A stretch of DNA of 64,000 nt from Nostoc cf. commune SO-36 (lineage in GTDB: Bacteria > Cyanobacteriota > Cyanobacteriia > Cyanobacteriales > Nostocaceae), in the NCBI RefSeq assembly GCF_023734775.1, contig NZ_AP025732.1, forward strand, positions 5,888,501 through 5,952,500. The letters are read 5' to 3'. Positions 25,131-34,852 of the stretch are shown in pieces; within the stretch, counting starts at the first letter, position 1; the number at the start of each line of letters is the position of its first letter. The position numbers were made by a program, and so were the translations under genes. The notes below the pieces were generated by a model that saw nothing but the letters and a program-made list of their open reading frames with translations, had not been told where the DNA came from and ran no database searches.

Positions 25131-25754
25131 TCAATAACGCACTGAAAAAATTTGTTCAACAGTTAGATTTAAATCTGGAAATGTTGGCGACTTTATACGG
25201 TCGTCTCCTCTAAACTGTTTACCACGATATTCACCCTCATCACTTAAAGAGTAAATTGTGATTGTTGGCTGTTTGGGGTCGCCTATCAATTCCTTGCTAC
25301 CCAAAGCAGCATAATCTACAATCCAATATTCTTGAATACCCATTTCTTCATAGTCAGCAAACTTTTTATGATAATCATCTCTCCAGTTAGTACTGACGAC
25401 TTCAATCACTAATGGAATTGAATCTGGTTTACTAAGGATAGATTGTTTCTCCCATAATGGTTCATTACCCAAGTTAGAAAAATTCATTAACAAAACATCA
25501 GGATAGTACCCTGACATTTTATTTTCTGGCTTCACTGTGGCGGTTTTAGGTATACCGTAATTAAGTTTAAGACGAAGACACTCGTACCCTAATATCATTG
25601 TTAAAAATGCTACTATTTGCTCGTGTTTCCCCGATGGTGGCGGCATTTGAATAATATCTCCATCGTGTAATTCATAACGAATGTTTTCCGGTTGTGTTTC
25701 TAAAAACTCTAAATATTCATCAAATGTAAATAGTTTTTGTAGTGATTGAATCAT
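25131..25754 (-). CDS. Uma2 family (DUF820) putative endonuclease
   Basis: 207 residues with the Uma2 core: FTFDEYLEFLETQPENIRYEL near the start, MPPPSGKHEQIV near 37, GYYPDVLLMNF near 81, PLVIEVVSTNWRDDYHKKFADYEEMG near 113-138 and QEYWIVDYAALG near 140. The Asp / Glu-x-Val / Lys pattern is that of a PD-(D/E)XK nuclease fold. Uma2 genes are highly multiplied in Nostocales; their role is unclear. Isolated gene. Confidence 0.87.
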   Translation of the reverse strand: MIQSLQKLFTFDEYLEFLETQPENIRYELHDGDIIQMPPPSGKHEQIVAFLTMILGYECLRLKLNYGIPKTATVKPENKMSGYYPDVLLMNFSNLGNEPLWEKQSILSKPDSIPLVIEVVSTNWRDDYHKKFADYEEMGIQEYWIVDYAALGSKELIGDPKQPTITIYSLSDEGEYRGKQFRGDDRIKSPTFPDLNLTVEQIFSVRY

Positions 25755-25955
25755 TATTTCATCCTGATTATGGATATAAACTACTTCTCACTGCTGTAAC
25801 CTGAAAATTAAGAGTTAACGGGGTGTAGTGGCCAAAGCTGAAAGTAATTCGGCATGGACGCACCAAGGTTCTTACTCAGCAATAGATACAGCAAATTGTC
25901 GCTATTTAATTAACAAATGACCGCGATCGCACGACGCAAGGTCAAAGTTACACGC

Positions 25956-27086
25956 TTATAATATTCTGTCGCCAGTTTTGGGATCAAATACAAACAAGTG
26001 ATTTAAATCAAGTTGTAAAGAAAGGCGATCGCTTGGACGCAGACGCACATCCCCACCCACTTGAATATTCAACATCACCGCCGAACCAGGTAAGCCAGCC
26101 CGAATCAAAGTTTCCCTTCCCAAAGGTTCCACTACTTTAACTTCTACAACCAGTTGACTCTCATTTTCTTCTTGGCGACTTGGTGAATCAGCGCTGTAGG
26201 TGACTGTGAACCCGGAGGGCGGTTCGTTAATAAAAATATGCTCAGGACGAATCCCCAGATCGTAACTGTGTCCCTGACGCAACTGTAATTTTTTCACATC
26301 TGCTGGAATCGTTAATAATTGCCCACTCACATCAAAACCCTTATTTTCATAGATTGCAGGCAAAATATTCATTGGCGGACTGCCTAAAAAAGTTGCCACC
26401 ATCTGATTAGCAGGACTTGCATAAATACTTTGGGGATCGCCGATTTGTTGAATTCGTCCACGATTTAGCACAACAATTTTATCAGCCAAAGTCATTGCTT
26501 CAACTTGATCATGGGTGACGTAAATTGTGGTAATTCCTAATTCTTGATGTAACTGTTTCAATTCTGCCCTGGTATCGTCGCGTAATTGGGCATCTAAATT
26601 AGATAAAGGTTCATCAAGTAAAAACACTTGTGGTTCACGAACGATCGCTCTTCCTAATGCTACCCGTTGTTGCTGTCCCCCGGAAAGTTGTTTCGGCTTA
26701 CGATCCAGCAAGTGATCTAGAGAAAGCGATCGCGCCACATTCATCACTCGTTCTTGAATGATTTTTCGGTCAACCTTCCGCATTTGCAAGCCAAAACCGA
26801 TATTTTCTGCCACACTCATGTGAGGATAGAGGGCGTAGTTTTGGAATACCATCGCCACATCGCGTTGTCTGGCTGGGATATTATTTACCAAGCGATCGCC
26901 AATATAGAGTTTACCTGATGTGGCAGTTTCTAAACCTGCGATCGTTCGCAAAATTGTAGACTTACCACAACCCGATGGCCCGACTAAAACCCAAAATTCG
27001 CCATCAGGAATTTCAAAGGTAATGTCCTCGATCGCGGTAACGTTATTGAATCTACGCTTAATATCTTCTAGACGAACGTTTGCCAT
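25956..27086 (-). CDS. ABC transporter ATP-binding protein, MalK/UgpC type
   Basis: 376 residues. Nucleotide-binding domain with Walker A GPSGCGKST near 35-43, signature LSGGQQQRVALGRA near 133-146, Walker B FLLDEPLSNLDAQLR near 154, H-loop YVTHDQVEAM near 188. The C-terminal TOBE/OB regulatory domain (RPEHIFINEPP, then LVVEVKVVEPLGRETL) marks the MalK/UgpC/MsmX class, which energises sugar or glycerol-phosphate importers. No permease or binding protein is next to it, which is common in cyanobacteria where one ATPase may serve several importers. Substrate not assigned. Confidence 0.88.
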   Translation of the reverse strand: MANVRLEDIKRRFNNVTAIEDITFEIPDGEFWVLVGPSGCGKSTILRTIAGLETATSGKLYIGDRLVNNIPARQRDVAMVFQNYALYPHMSVAENIGFGLQMRKVDRKIIQERVMNVARSLSLDHLLDRKPKQLSGGQQQRVALGRAIVREPQVFLLDEPLSNLDAQLRDDTRAELKQLHQELGITTIYVTHDQVEAMTLADKIVVLNRGRIQQIGDPQSIYASPANQMVATFLGSPPMNILPAIYENKGFDVSGQLLTIPADVKKLQLRQGHSYDLGIRPEHIFINEPPSGFTVTYSADSPSRQEENESQLVVEVKVVEPLGRETLIRAGLPGSAVMLNIQVGGDVRLRPSDRLSLQLDLNHLFVFDPKTGDRIL

Positions 27087-27395
27087 TATCTGATTTGATA
27101 TTTTCAGTTTGGGATCTGCGGCACTTCCAACTAAGTACTAAAAGATTTTATCCGCACCCTCGGAGAAACTGTGAAACTACTTTATAAATGCAGAAACTTG
27201 GTTATCCTGCACAACTCTAATCAGAAATTTTAGAGCCTCATTCACTGCATGGCATTGGAAAAAACCTATGCAAAATAAGGTTCTAAACGAATTTCTGTCT
27301 TACCAAAGCTTTTTCGTTCAGAACCAAACTTTCTGACTTTTAGGCTCTTTAAGTCATACTCTGATCGCAGACGGTAGCATGATATTTTTAACTTC
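27087..27395. other. Intergenic region, nothing recognised
   Basis: 309 bp between the MalK-type gene and the HicB-like gene. No frame resembling a HicA toxin was found downstream of the antitoxin-like gene. Confidence 0.35.
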
Positions 27396-27566
27396 TCACA
27401 CATCCTCTAAACAAAGTTCAATTACTTCTTTAATATTAGCCATCAACTCATCAATTGTTTCTCCTTGACTGTAACAGGCTTCTAGCTGAGGGACTTCTCC
27501 GACATAGTAGCCATCTTCATCCCGTTCAATGATGACGTAGAATTCTCGCTTGGTGGGATTGATCAT
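27396..27566 (-). CDS. Short HicB-like (UPF0150/DUF1902-type) protein
   Basis: 56 residues from ATG at 27564-27566 to TGA at 27396-27398. The sequence, MINPTKREFYVIIERDEDGY then YVGEVPQLEACYSQGETIDE, ending LMANIKEVIELCLEDV, is a complete HicB alpha-beta fold without a DNA-binding tail. Such proteins are antitoxins when paired with HicA; no HicA frame is seen next to it, so it is solitary or its partner was lost. It lies 28 bp downstream of the gun4 stop on the same strand and may be read from that transcript. Confidence 0.72.
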   Translation of the reverse strand: MINPTKREFYVIIERDEDGYYVGEVPQLEACYSQGETIDELMANIKEVIELCLEDV

Positions 27567-27594
27567 AATCTATTTGTCCGTAAGCTCAAAATCA

Positions 27595-28323
27595 TTATTT
27601 TTCTGGATTCTTCAACCAAGCTGGGTGAGAAAGTAAAGAAGCAAAGACTCGTACCCCCCGAAGTTGATTAGAAAGGGGTAAGTGACCTTTAGGCGCGCTC
27701 AAATCCCAGGTAAACTCGTTAGGGTATCGCGTCCAGGTGTTACCTGCTTTCCAGCCAATTTTCGGCCAGAAATTCTCCCAATTTTTACCTAAACTTAACC
27801 AGATTTCTCGCTGCACTGAAAAACCAAATTTACCTTCAGAGTGGACTAACCAGAGGTTGTTAATGGTTTGCAAGTCAACAGCCGAGGTATTTTCTACCTC
27901 AGTAAAGTACAACCATTTTCGTTGTACAGCCGTTGGCCCTGACAGTTCACACATTTTTTCGATGGTGACGCGATCGGCTGCTTGGAAGTCTTGAACAGCA
28001 AGTAGCTGTTGCAAAGAATTGTAGTTAATCCCGCACTCTGATTTTAGAGGTACAATTCCCTCAGGAAAACAAGAGCGCAAAAATTCTTTGGCTTGAGGTG
28101 CATCAGAGTTATAGAGGACTTGGTAAGCTTTGCCATCAATCCAAGTCGCTGGGTTTTCACGTCGTTTCAGTAAAAATTCCATCAACACGTCTAATCCCTC
28201 ATTACCTAACTCAGCTAATTGTGGGATTATCTGTTGTTGGACTTTTTCAGACCCGGCGATTAACGGTTGTCGGAGGGAGTCGATGTCATTTGCAGGGTCT
28301 GATAAAATCATTGGGTCTGTCAT
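27595..28323 (-). CDS. gun4: GUN4 tetrapyrrole-binding protein
   Basis: 242 residues. An N-terminal helical-repeat domain (about 1-85: QQQIIPQLAELGNEGLDVLM) precedes the GUN4 core, recognised by GINYNSLQQLLAVQDFQAAD near 98-117 and EKMCELSGP. The core ends with ISW-type residues, here WLVHSEGKFGFSVQREIWL near 158 and TRYPNEFTWDLSAPKGHLP near 198. GUN4 binds protoporphyrin IX and its Mg form and stimulates Mg-chelatase in chlorophyll synthesis; two-domain form and length match the cyanobacterial type. Start ATG at 28321-28323; MILSD a few codons in is an alternative. Confidence 0.85.
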   Translation of the reverse strand: MTDPMILSDPANDIDSLRQPLIAGSEKVQQQIIPQLAELGNEGLDVLMEFLLKRRENPATWIDGKAYQVLYNSDAPQAKEFLRSCFPEGIVPLKSECGINYNSLQQLLAVQDFQAADRVTIEKMCELSGPTAVQRKWLYFTEVENTSAVDLQTINNLWLVHSEGKFGFSVQREIWLSLGKNWENFWPKIGWKAGNTWTRYPNEFTWDLSAPKGHLPLSNQLRGVRVFASLLSHPAWLKNPEK

Positions 28324-28596
28324 GCCATTCTTGTTTTAACGGTCAGTGAAAGAGTGGTAAGCTATCGCGCTTTACCTTGGAAAAGCATTGATAGCGAAAA
28401 GTAGTTTACTATTTTTGATCGTACAAAATTGCGATCGCTTCACTCAATCCCACACTTAATCCCCAAATAATGTACAAGGAGAATAGGGGGAAAATCTTTG
28501 CCTTATGGCTTGGTGAACAAAAGACATAGCAAAATATACAAGCCTGCCACATAAGATTTTTTGAATAGCAGCGTATCGATTAGGAGTGTGTGAACG

Positions 28597-30018
28597 ATGT
28601 ACGAAAAGATTACCCCCCCCGCAGCCGGAGCAAAAATCACCTTCAAAAATGGTGAACCAATCGTACCGGACAATCCAATTATCCCCTTTATTCGCGGCGA
28701 TGGTACAGGTATCGATATTTGGCCTGCTACCCAAAAAGTTCTTGATGCTGCGGTAGCCAAAGCATATAAGGGTCAGCGTAAAATTAGCTGGTTCAAGGTT
28801 TACGCTGGGGATGAAGCTTGTGATTTATACGGGACTTATCAGTATTTACCTCAGGACACTCTCACGGCAATTGAAGAATACGGTGTGGCTATTAAAGGGC
28901 CTTTGACTACTCCCGTTGGGGGAGGAATCCGTTCTTTAAATGTGGCACTACGACAAATTTTTGACTTGTATGCCTGCGTGCGTCCTTGCCGTTACTATGC
29001 AGGTACGCCTTCACCCCACAAAAACCCCGAAAAGCTGGATGTAATTGTTTATCGGGAGAACACAGAAGATATTTATTTAGGCATTGAGTGGCGACAAGGT
29101 AGCGAAATTGGCGATCGCTTAATTAAACTTCTCAATGAAGAATTAATCCCCGCCACCCCAGAACATGGGAAAAAACGCATTCCTCTTGATTCTGGTATTG
29201 GCATTAAACCCATCAGCAAAACTGGTTCTCAGCGCCTAGTTAGACGCGCCATCAAACACGCTTTGCTATTGCCCAAAAACAAGCAACAAGTGACTTTGGT
29301 GCATAAGGGCAACATCATGAAGTACACCGAAGGCGCTTTCCGCGACTGGGGTTATGAACTAGCAACCAGTGAATTTCGCCAAGAAACTGTCACTGAACAA
29401 GAATCTTGGATTTTGAGTAACAAGGAAAAAAATCCCAATATTTCCTTGGAAGAAAACGCCCGCCAGATTGAGCCTGGGTTTGATAATCTTACTCCAGACA
29501 AGAAAGCGCAAGTTGTCAAGGAAGTTGAAACTGTTCTTAACACAATTTGGGCAAGCCACGGCGATGGCAAATGGAAAGAGAAAGTTTTGGTGAATGACCG
29601 GATTGCTGACAGCATTTTTCAACAAATTCAAACCAGACCGGATGAGTATTCGATTCTGGCGACGATGAACTTGAACGGCGATTATTTATCTGATGCGGCG
29701 GCTGCCATTGTTGGGGGTTTGGGAATGGGGCCAGGAGCAAATATTGGTGATTCTAGTGCCATATTTGAAGCTACCCACGGCACAGCACCCAAACACGCCG
29801 GCTTAGATCGGATTAATCCTGGTTCAGTAATTTTGTCTGGTGTGATGATGCTGGAATTTATGGGTTGGCAAGAAGCCGCAGACCTAGTTAAGAAAGGTTT
29901 AAGCGATGCGATCGCTAATAGTCAAGTCACCTACGATTTAGCCCGGTTGCTAGAACCACCAGTTGAACCCTTAAAATGTTCTGAATTTGCCGACGCAATT
30001 ATTCAGCATTTTGGTTAA
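28597..30018 (+). CDS. icd: NADP-dependent isocitrate dehydrogenase
   Basis: 473 residues, the cyanobacterial-length form. Decarboxylates isocitrate to 2-oxoglutarate, the carbon skeleton for ammonium assimilation. Visible: [16 protein letters not shown] near 27-42, [20 protein letters not shown] near 101-120 with the substrate Ser and Arg residues, [14 protein letters not shown] near 152, [16 protein letters not shown] near 235, [20 protein letters not shown] near 357 and [16 protein letters not shown] near 392. An insert near 262-330 ([20 protein letters not shown]...) is typical of the cyanobacterial enzyme. GGAG precedes the ATG. A strong hairpin follows at 30079-30105. Confidence 0.95.
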   Translation: MYEKITPPAAGAKITFKNGEPIVPDNPIIPFIRGDGTGIDIWPATQKVLDAAVAKAYKGQRKISWFKVYAGDEACDLYGTYQYLPQDTLTAIEEYGVAIKGPLTTPVGGGIRSLNVALRQIFDLYACVRPCRYYAGTPSPHKNPEKLDVIVYRENTEDIYLGIEWRQGSEIGDRLIKLLNEELIPATPEHGKKRIPLDSGIGIKPISKTGSQRLVRRAIKHALLLPKNKQQVTLVHKGNIMKYTEGAFRDWGYELATSEFRQETVTEQESWILSNKEKNPNISLEENARQIEPGFDNLTPDKKAQVVKEVETVLNTIWASHGDGKWKEKVLVNDRIADSIFQQIQTRPDEYSILATMNLNGDYLSDAAAAIVGGLGMGPGANIGDSSAIFEATHGTAPKHAGLDRINPGSVILSGVMMLEFMGWQEAADLVKKGLSDAIANSQVTYDLARLLEPPVEPLKCSEFADAIIQHFG

Positions 30019-30078
30019 GTTTACTAGGGTTAATTAGTCGAATCAAAAGACCTCTCCCTGGTTTTACTACGCAAAACC

Positions 30079-30105
30079 TGTCCCTCTCCGAGTCGGAGAG
30101 GGACA
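30079..30105 (+). terminator. Perfect hairpin downstream of icd
   Basis: TGTCCCTCTCCG and its inverse complement CGGAGAGGGACA flank a 3-base loop, 60 bp past the icd stop. It is followed by A/T-rich sequence but not a clean T-run. It is a plausible end for icd, though GTCCCTCTCC palindromes are also dispersed repeats in Nostocales. Confidence 0.45.
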
Positions 30106-30146
30106 AAGTTAAACTTTAATTTTTGTAACTAATTTAGTAAGCAAAA

Positions 30147-30425
30147 TGGCATTTTACTTGCGGAAAACACCAAAATGAGAAAGCAAACTGGGGTTTGAGT
30201 AAGTCAAATGGCATTTTGAGAAAGCAAAAGCTTATTTTACTTGCAGAAAACACTGAAATGAGAAAGCAAACTGGGGTTTGAGTAAGTCAAAGCTGCTTTT
30301 GCTTGCGGAAAACACCAAAATGAGAAAGCAAACTGGGGTTTGAGTAAGTCAAAGCTGCTTTTGCTTGCGGAAAACACCAAAATGGGAAAGCAAACTGGGG
30401 TTTGAGTAAGTCAAAGCTTATTTTG
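30147..30425. repeat. Four-copy 62-bp tandem repeat
   Basis: Units anchored on TTGCGGAAAACACC start at 30158, 30241 (variant TTGCAGAAAACACT), 30303 and 30365. Three copies are 62 bp apart; the first interval is 83 bp because of a 21-bp insert (TGGCATTTTGAGAAAGCAAAA). Each unit contains GAGAAAGCAAACTGGGGTTT then GAGTAAGTC. Copies are almost identical, so the array is recent or under homogenisation. There is no long open frame across it. Confidence 0.85.
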
Positions 30426-30570
30426 AGAAAGTAATTGCGGATTTTGCTTATTAAATTTAGTCAAAATATGAAGTTTAGATAAAATTATTGAAAAAATTAC
30501 TGATAAATTTTGATCTGCTAGATTTCAATACGGTTTGGATAAGGTTTTTTGATGACACGCCGTTAATTGT

Positions 30571-30595
30571 AGAGACGGCGATTTATCGCGTCTCT
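30571..30595. repeat. AGAGACG...CGTCTCT hairpin repeat
   Basis: AGAGACGGCGAT TT ATCGCGTCTCT folds into an imperfect stem. It is related to the TGTAGAGACGTAGCA palindrome at 4135-4165 and belongs to a dispersed hairpin family. Confidence 0.5.
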
Positions 30596-30643
30596 TGCTT
30601 TAACCGAACCGTATTGCGTCAGATTTAAAACTAGTCAAAAAAC

Positions 30644-30677
30644 AAAGTCCCCGACTTTTCTAAAAAGTCGGGGACTT
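30644..30677. terminator. Strong hairpin between icd and mtnA (bidirectional)
   Basis: AAAGTCCCCGACTTTT and its inverse AAAAGTCGGGGACTTT are separated by two bases and followed by TGTTTTGG. It lies between convergent genes icd (+) and mtnA (-) and could terminate either. Confidence 0.5.
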
Positions 30678-30877
30678 TGTTTTGGGGCAATTCCCTATAA
30701 AGCAATACGCTTGGGTTAAGGCTTCACTTTTTGTCAAAGTCAATTTTTTAACGAACCGCAAAGTACGCAAAGTACACAAAGGAAGAGAAGGAAGAAATGC
30801 TTAACTGAACTGTATTGCCCTATAAAGTTTCCGTTATTCGGATTTAGAGTTATCGAGAACTCGGCGCAAGTTCTCCA

Positions 30878-31957
30878 TTAATTCGGATTTAACGCAATCG
30901 GTAATTGCTTTACCTGTGATTTTGCTAATTTATCAGGTGCGATCGCTCCATTCTCTGTAATGATGGCTGTAATCAACTCAGCCGGAGTCACATCAAAAGC
31001 TGGGTTGTAAAAATTTACACCTTCAGGTGTGAGAATGGTATCGCCAACTTGATAGATTTCTGTTGGTTCGCGTTCCTCGATGGGAATTTGGCTGCCATCG
31101 GCTAATTCAAAATCAACGGTGGAAAGGGGTGCAGCGACAAAGAAGGGGATATTATGTGCCTTAGCTGCGATCGCCACACTATATGTACCAATTTTATTAG
31201 CAGTGTCACCATTAGCAGCAATGCGATCAGCACCCACAACTACAGCATGAATCAAACCCTGTTTCATGCAATGGGCTGCCATATTATCAGTAATTAATGT
31301 AACTGGAATACCTTCTTGCACACATTCCCAAGTGGTGAGTTTTGCACCTTGCAAACGAGGACGGGTTTCATCGGCAAATAAACGTTCCAAACGTCCTTCC
31401 CTCCATGCAGAACGCACAACACCTAAAGCAGTGCCATAACCAGCAGTAGCTAATGCCCCGGCGTTGCAGTGAGTAAGTAACCTTAGCTTTTCTGGGGTAT
31501 TAGGTAACACTGCCAAACCATGATCGCCGATCGCTTGACAGGTTTGCAAATCTTCAATATTAATTGCTTGGGCTGTTTGGAAAAGGGTTTCTTTAATATC
31601 TTCTACTGTTCCCAGCGTTTCGTAGGCAGCTTTGATCATCCGACTAATTGCCCAAAATAAATTTACCGCCGTCGGACGAGTAGAACGCAACAACTGGGCA
31701 ACTTTATCTAAGTGTTGCAAAAATTCGGTGCGATCGCTAGTTTCAATTTCCCTTGCACCAAGATACATTCCATAAGCCGCAGCTACACCAATTGCTGGCG
31801 CACCTCGCACAATCATCGTTTTAATTGCCCGCGCCATATCTTCACTGCGGTGAATTTCGACAAATGTATATTCGTTAGGTAGGCGGGTTTGGTCAATTAG
31901 TGACACTGAGTCGTTGTGCCAAATAACGGGATAAACCTGGTTTGTAGAAGGTGTCAC
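30878..31957 (-). CDS. mtnA: S-methyl-5-thioribose-1-phosphate isomerase
   Basis: 359 residues from a GTG at 31955-31957 ([11 protein letters not shown]), favoured by GGAG about 10 bases upstream; TTG at 31978 would add seven residues. Methionine-salvage isomerase converting methylthioribose-1-phosphate to methylthioribulose-1-phosphate; related to eIF2B. Family landmarks: [15 protein letters not shown] near 46-60, [21 protein letters not shown] near 158-178 with the catalytic Cys, and [21 protein letters not shown] near 236-256 with the catalytic Asp. The ending, [12 protein letters not shown], is normal. Monocistronic. Confidence 0.92.
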   Translation of the reverse strand: MTPSTNQVYPVIWHNDSVSLIDQTRLPNEYTFVEIHRSEDMARAIKTMIVRGAPAIGVAAAYGMYLGAREIETSDRTEFLQHLDKVAQLLRSTRPTAVNLFWAISRMIKAAYETLGTVEDIKETLFQTAQAINIEDLQTCQAIGDHGLAVLPNTPEKLRLLTHCNAGALATAGYGTALGVVRSAWREGRLERLFADETRPRLQGAKLTTWECVQEGIPVTLITDNMAAHCMKQGLIHAVVVGADRIAANGDTANKIGTYSVAIAAKAHNIPFFVAAPLSTVDFELADGSQIPIEEREPTEIYQVGDTILTPEGVNFYNPAFDVTPAELITAIITENGAIAPDKLAKSQVKQLPIALNPN

Positions 31958-32284
31958 GTCGCTTTGCTCCGAATTCAAAATTAAAAATTCAAAATTTAAA
32001 AGTCATAGGAAGATATTGGGTATTGAGGATTGGACATTTTCACCTCTTCCCCTACTTCTTCCTAATCTTGAGACTATTTGGGAAAGTAGGCAATAATCAT
32101 AGCAACTTCAGATTGCGAGCGATCGCTTCTGGTATCCGCCCTAAAAGCGAAGCTAGTTGAGTCTATCTATTTACTTGAAATCAGAATTTTACATAAATTT
32201 TGAAATTCTGATTTCTTGATCCAAGTTCCTATCTGTGCCAGTTGCTTTCCAACTTTATTCTCTAGTTTCCAATTTTATTCTCGT
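31958..32284. other. Intergenic region between mtnA and ruvC
   Basis: Includes AAAATTCAAAATT-type direct repeats next to the mtnA start and the hairpin at 32177-32215. No gene seen. Confidence 0.4.
32177..32215 (-). terminator. Hairpin downstream of ruvC
   Basis: GAAATCAGAATTT at 32177-32189 is the exact inverse of AAATTCTGATTTC at 32203-32215, loop 13 bases, about 80 bp past the ruvC stop. AT-rich stem, so only a possible terminator. Confidence 0.35.
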
Positions 32285-32293
32285 TTTACGACA

Positions 32294-32785
32294 CTATAAC
32301 TGATACGAAGCCGTCAAAGCCACTGCCAAAGCATCCGCAGCATCATCCGGCTTAGGGATCTCATCTAAATCCAACTCCCGCGCCACAGCTTCTTGTACTT
32401 CCGATTTATCAGCATTACCATATCCGGTTAAAGCCTGTTTAATTTGAGCAGGAGTAAACTCTACATAAGGAAGACGACGCTGCCCCAACACTAAAATAAC
32501 TATACCCCGCGCCTGTGCAACCAGGATTGTACTTGACATCCGATAAAAAAATAGTTTCTCGATCGCAACCAAATCTGGTTTAAATTCTTCCATCACGGTG
32601 TGTAAATCATCAAACAAGGTACATAGGCGTTGTCCCATTTCCACATCTGCGGACGTTTTAATTACTCCAAAATCCAGCATATTTACTGTAGTCTCTGGTA
32701 TCTTGTTGAGGTTTTGTGTGCAGCTAATTGCCCCAAATCCTAAAATTGCCAATCCTGGATCTAATCCTAAAATTCGTTTTTCCAT
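32294..32785 (-). CDS. ruvC: Crossover junction endodeoxyribonuclease RuvC
   Basis: 163 residues from ATG at 32783-32785 ([16 protein letters not shown]), matching the usual family start; the open frame extends 17 codons further without support. Resolves Holliday junctions with RuvAB. Acidic catalytic residues are in [12 protein letters not shown] (Asp near 7), VAIEKLFF (Glu near 70) and [11 protein letters not shown] near the C-terminus (Asp pair near 146-149). [16 protein letters not shown] is the conserved DNA-contact region. Divergent from yvcK by 174 bp. Confidence 0.94.
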   Translation of the reverse strand: MEKRILGLDPGLAILGFGAISCTQNLNKIPETTVNMLDFGVIKTSADVEMGQRLCTLFDDLHTVMEEFKPDLVAIEKLFFYRMSSTILVAQARGIVILVLGQRRLPYVEFTPAQIKQALTGYGNADKSEVQEAVARELDLDEIPKPDDAADALAVALTASYQL

Positions 32786-32959
32786 TAAATTCACTTTTAC
32801 CAAGGCAGGATATTGTTTAATTAGAAATGCTGGCAATCTTGACGATTTGCTCTTAGTCTAATGGGATTGACAAATATAATAGTTTCACGCCTAATGTTTT
32901 AAACCAAGTGGTGTAAATTTCCTGTTAACTATTGTTTGTAGCACTGCTCCGAATCAGGT

Positions 32960-34324
32960 ATGTCAAATGGTTTTCTCAGACAAGCCCTCAACGCCCTGCA
33001 AAAGCAGTCGCGCTCCCGTACTTCCTATCGGGTTAACCAGTGGTTCAAATGGTTATCCCCTGGACTATCGGTAAAACGTTGGTTGTTGATCAGTATTGGG
33101 GGTGTACTGCTGGCAAGCTTGGGGTTAGCTATTTGGATTAAGCTAACCCCAATTTTTTGGATGATTGAGTTGGTTAGAGGTTTCTTGGGAGTCATCACCA
33201 ACCTCTTACCGAACTATATCAGTGGGCCTTTGGTGCTGCTTGGCGGCTTGCTGTTAGTGCTTTGGGGCCAAACTCGCACTGTCGGCTCAATTACTAAGGT
33301 ACTGAGAGCAGAAGGCGGAGAGGAACTCATTGATGTCTTGATGGCTCATCGTCGATTGTACCGAGGCCCAAAAATAGTAGTAATTGGTGGTGGTACAGGA
33401 CTTTCTACGTTGTTGAGGGGACTGAAAACCTACAGCGCTAATATTACAGCTATTGTCACTGTTGCCGATGATGGTGGATCTTCTGGGCGGTTGCGTCAAG
33501 AATTTGGAGTGCTACCACCAGGGGATATTCGCAATTGTTTAGCTGCACTAGCAGATGAAGAAAAGTTATTAACAGAATTGTTTCAATACCGTTTCCGAGC
33601 TGGAGATGGTTTAACTGGTCACAGTTTTGGTAATTTATTTTTAACGGCAATGAGTGATATTACTGGAGATTTAGAACAAGCAGTTGCAGCCAGTTCTAAA
33701 GTACTAGCGGTACGGGGACAAGTACTACCAGCAACTCTCAGTGATGTTCGCCTCTGGGCAGAATTAGCCGATGGTCGCCGCATTGATGGGGAGTCTAGCA
33801 TTCCGAAAGCTGGCGGTAAAATAGTTAAAATTGGCTGCATTCCAGCTAATCCTCCGGCAGTGCCAGCAGCTATTAAAGCACTTAAAGAAGCTGATTACAT
33901 TATTATTGGCCCAGGTAGCCTTTATACAAGCCTAATTCCTAATTTATTAGTACCAGAAATTGCCGATGCGATCGCTAAAACAGATGCCCCCCGTATTTAT
34001 ATCTGCAATATAATGACTCAACCAGGAGAAACGGAAGGCTACACTGTTGCAGACCACATCAGAGCAATTGATGCAGCTTGTGGAGAAAGACGGCTATTCG
34101 ATGCTGTACTAATACACAAAAAATCCCCCTCAGAGCAATCACTCATCCGCTATGCCCAACAAAACTCCCATCCCGTTTTCTTAGATAGAGAAGCCGTAAC
34201 TCAGCTAGGACGAAGGATTGTTCCAGCTAATGTTTTGTTTGAAGATGAAACGGGTGTTATTCGTCACAATCCGCAGAAGCTAGCACAAGTGTTATTGCGG
34301 TGGTACGGTAGAGTTAATCACTGA
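32960..34324 (+). CDS. yvcK: YvcK/CofD-like gluconeogenesis factor
   Basis: 454 residues. Two N-terminal membrane segments (about 40-65 and 78-102: [17 protein letters not shown]) are followed by the CofD/YvcK fold: [17 protein letters not shown] near 134-150, [17 protein letters not shown] near 167-183, [12 protein letters not shown] near 187, [12 protein letters not shown] near 222 and the [17 protein letters not shown] motif near 317. YvcK proteins bind UDP-sugars and influence wall synthesis and carbon use; the membrane-anchored form is usual in cyanobacteria. tsaE follows 73 bp later. Confidence 0.87.
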   Translation: MSNGFLRQALNALQKQSRSRTSYRVNQWFKWLSPGLSVKRWLLISIGGVLLASLGLAIWIKLTPIFWMIELVRGFLGVITNLLPNYISGPLVLLGGLLLVLWGQTRTVGSITKVLRAEGGEELIDVLMAHRRLYRGPKIVVIGGGTGLSTLLRGLKTYSANITAIVTVADDGGSSGRLRQEFGVLPPGDIRNCLAALADEEKLLTELFQYRFRAGDGLTGHSFGNLFLTAMSDITGDLEQAVAASSKVLAVRGQVLPATLSDVRLWAELADGRRIDGESSIPKAGGKIVKIGCIPANPPAVPAAIKALKEADYIIIGPGSLYTSLIPNLLVPEIADAIAKTDAPRIYICNIMTQPGETEGYTVADHIRAIDAACGERRLFDAVLIHKKSPSEQSLIRYAQQNSHPVFLDREAVTQLGRRIVPANVLFEDETGVIRHNPQKLAQVLLRWYGRVNH

Positions 34325-34397
34325 AGATAAATTTTTCATTAGTCATTTGTCACTTGTCCTTTGTTTAGACTAATGACTAATAACTAAATAATTAAGT

Positions 34398-34852
34398 ATG
34401 AAAATTTTTCTTGCAGATACAGAAGCGACGCTACGCTTAGGTATTACTCTTGGTGAATCCCTAACTCCTGGCAGTGTAATTTTACTAGAAGGTGATTTAG
34501 GTGCTGGTAAAACTACCCTAGTTCAAGGCATTGGCAAGGGTTTAGGAATTACTGAACTATTGTCAGTCCCACTTTTACACTGATTAATGAGTACACAGAA
34601 GGGCGCTTTCCCCTTTACCACCTGGATTTATATCGCTTAGAACCACAAGAAGTTACAACCCTGAACTTGGAAAGCTATTGGGAAGGTGTTGAAGTCATAC
34701 CAGGAATTGTCGCAGTTGAATGGGCAGAACGATTACCCTACAAGCCAGATAGTTATCTGAGTGTAAGTTTAACTTATGGGCATGAAGGCACTCGTCAAGT
34801 CGAACTCATACCATTCAATTGTGCCATTAGCAAAGTTATTGCCGCAATTTAA
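34398..34852 (+). pseudogene. tsaE: tRNA t6A synthesis ATPase TsaE, frameshifted by one missing base
   Basis: The first frame gives MKIFLADTEATLRLG..., Walker A LLEGDLGAGKTTLVQGIGKG near 31-50 and stops at 34581-34583. The rest is in another frame: PTFTLINEY, then HLDLYRLE (Walker B-like) and VEWAERLP, ending at TAA 34850-34852. At 34554-34565 the text GAACTATTGTCAGTCCC becomes the expected Glu-Pro-Ile-Val-Ser-Pro if one C is restored after GAAC. TsaE is needed for t6A37 on tRNA and is nearly universal, so a one-base loss in a short CC run could be an assembly error. No second copy is in this window. Confidence 0.8.

Noticed and set aside
28324..28596. NtcA site upstream of icd
   Set aside because: icd is NtcA-regulated in some cyanobacteria, but no GTA-N8-TAC with correct spacing was found here.
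30147..30425. CRISPR array
   Set aside because: The units are contiguous and nearly identical over their full 62-bp length; there are no distinct spacers and no cas genes nearby.
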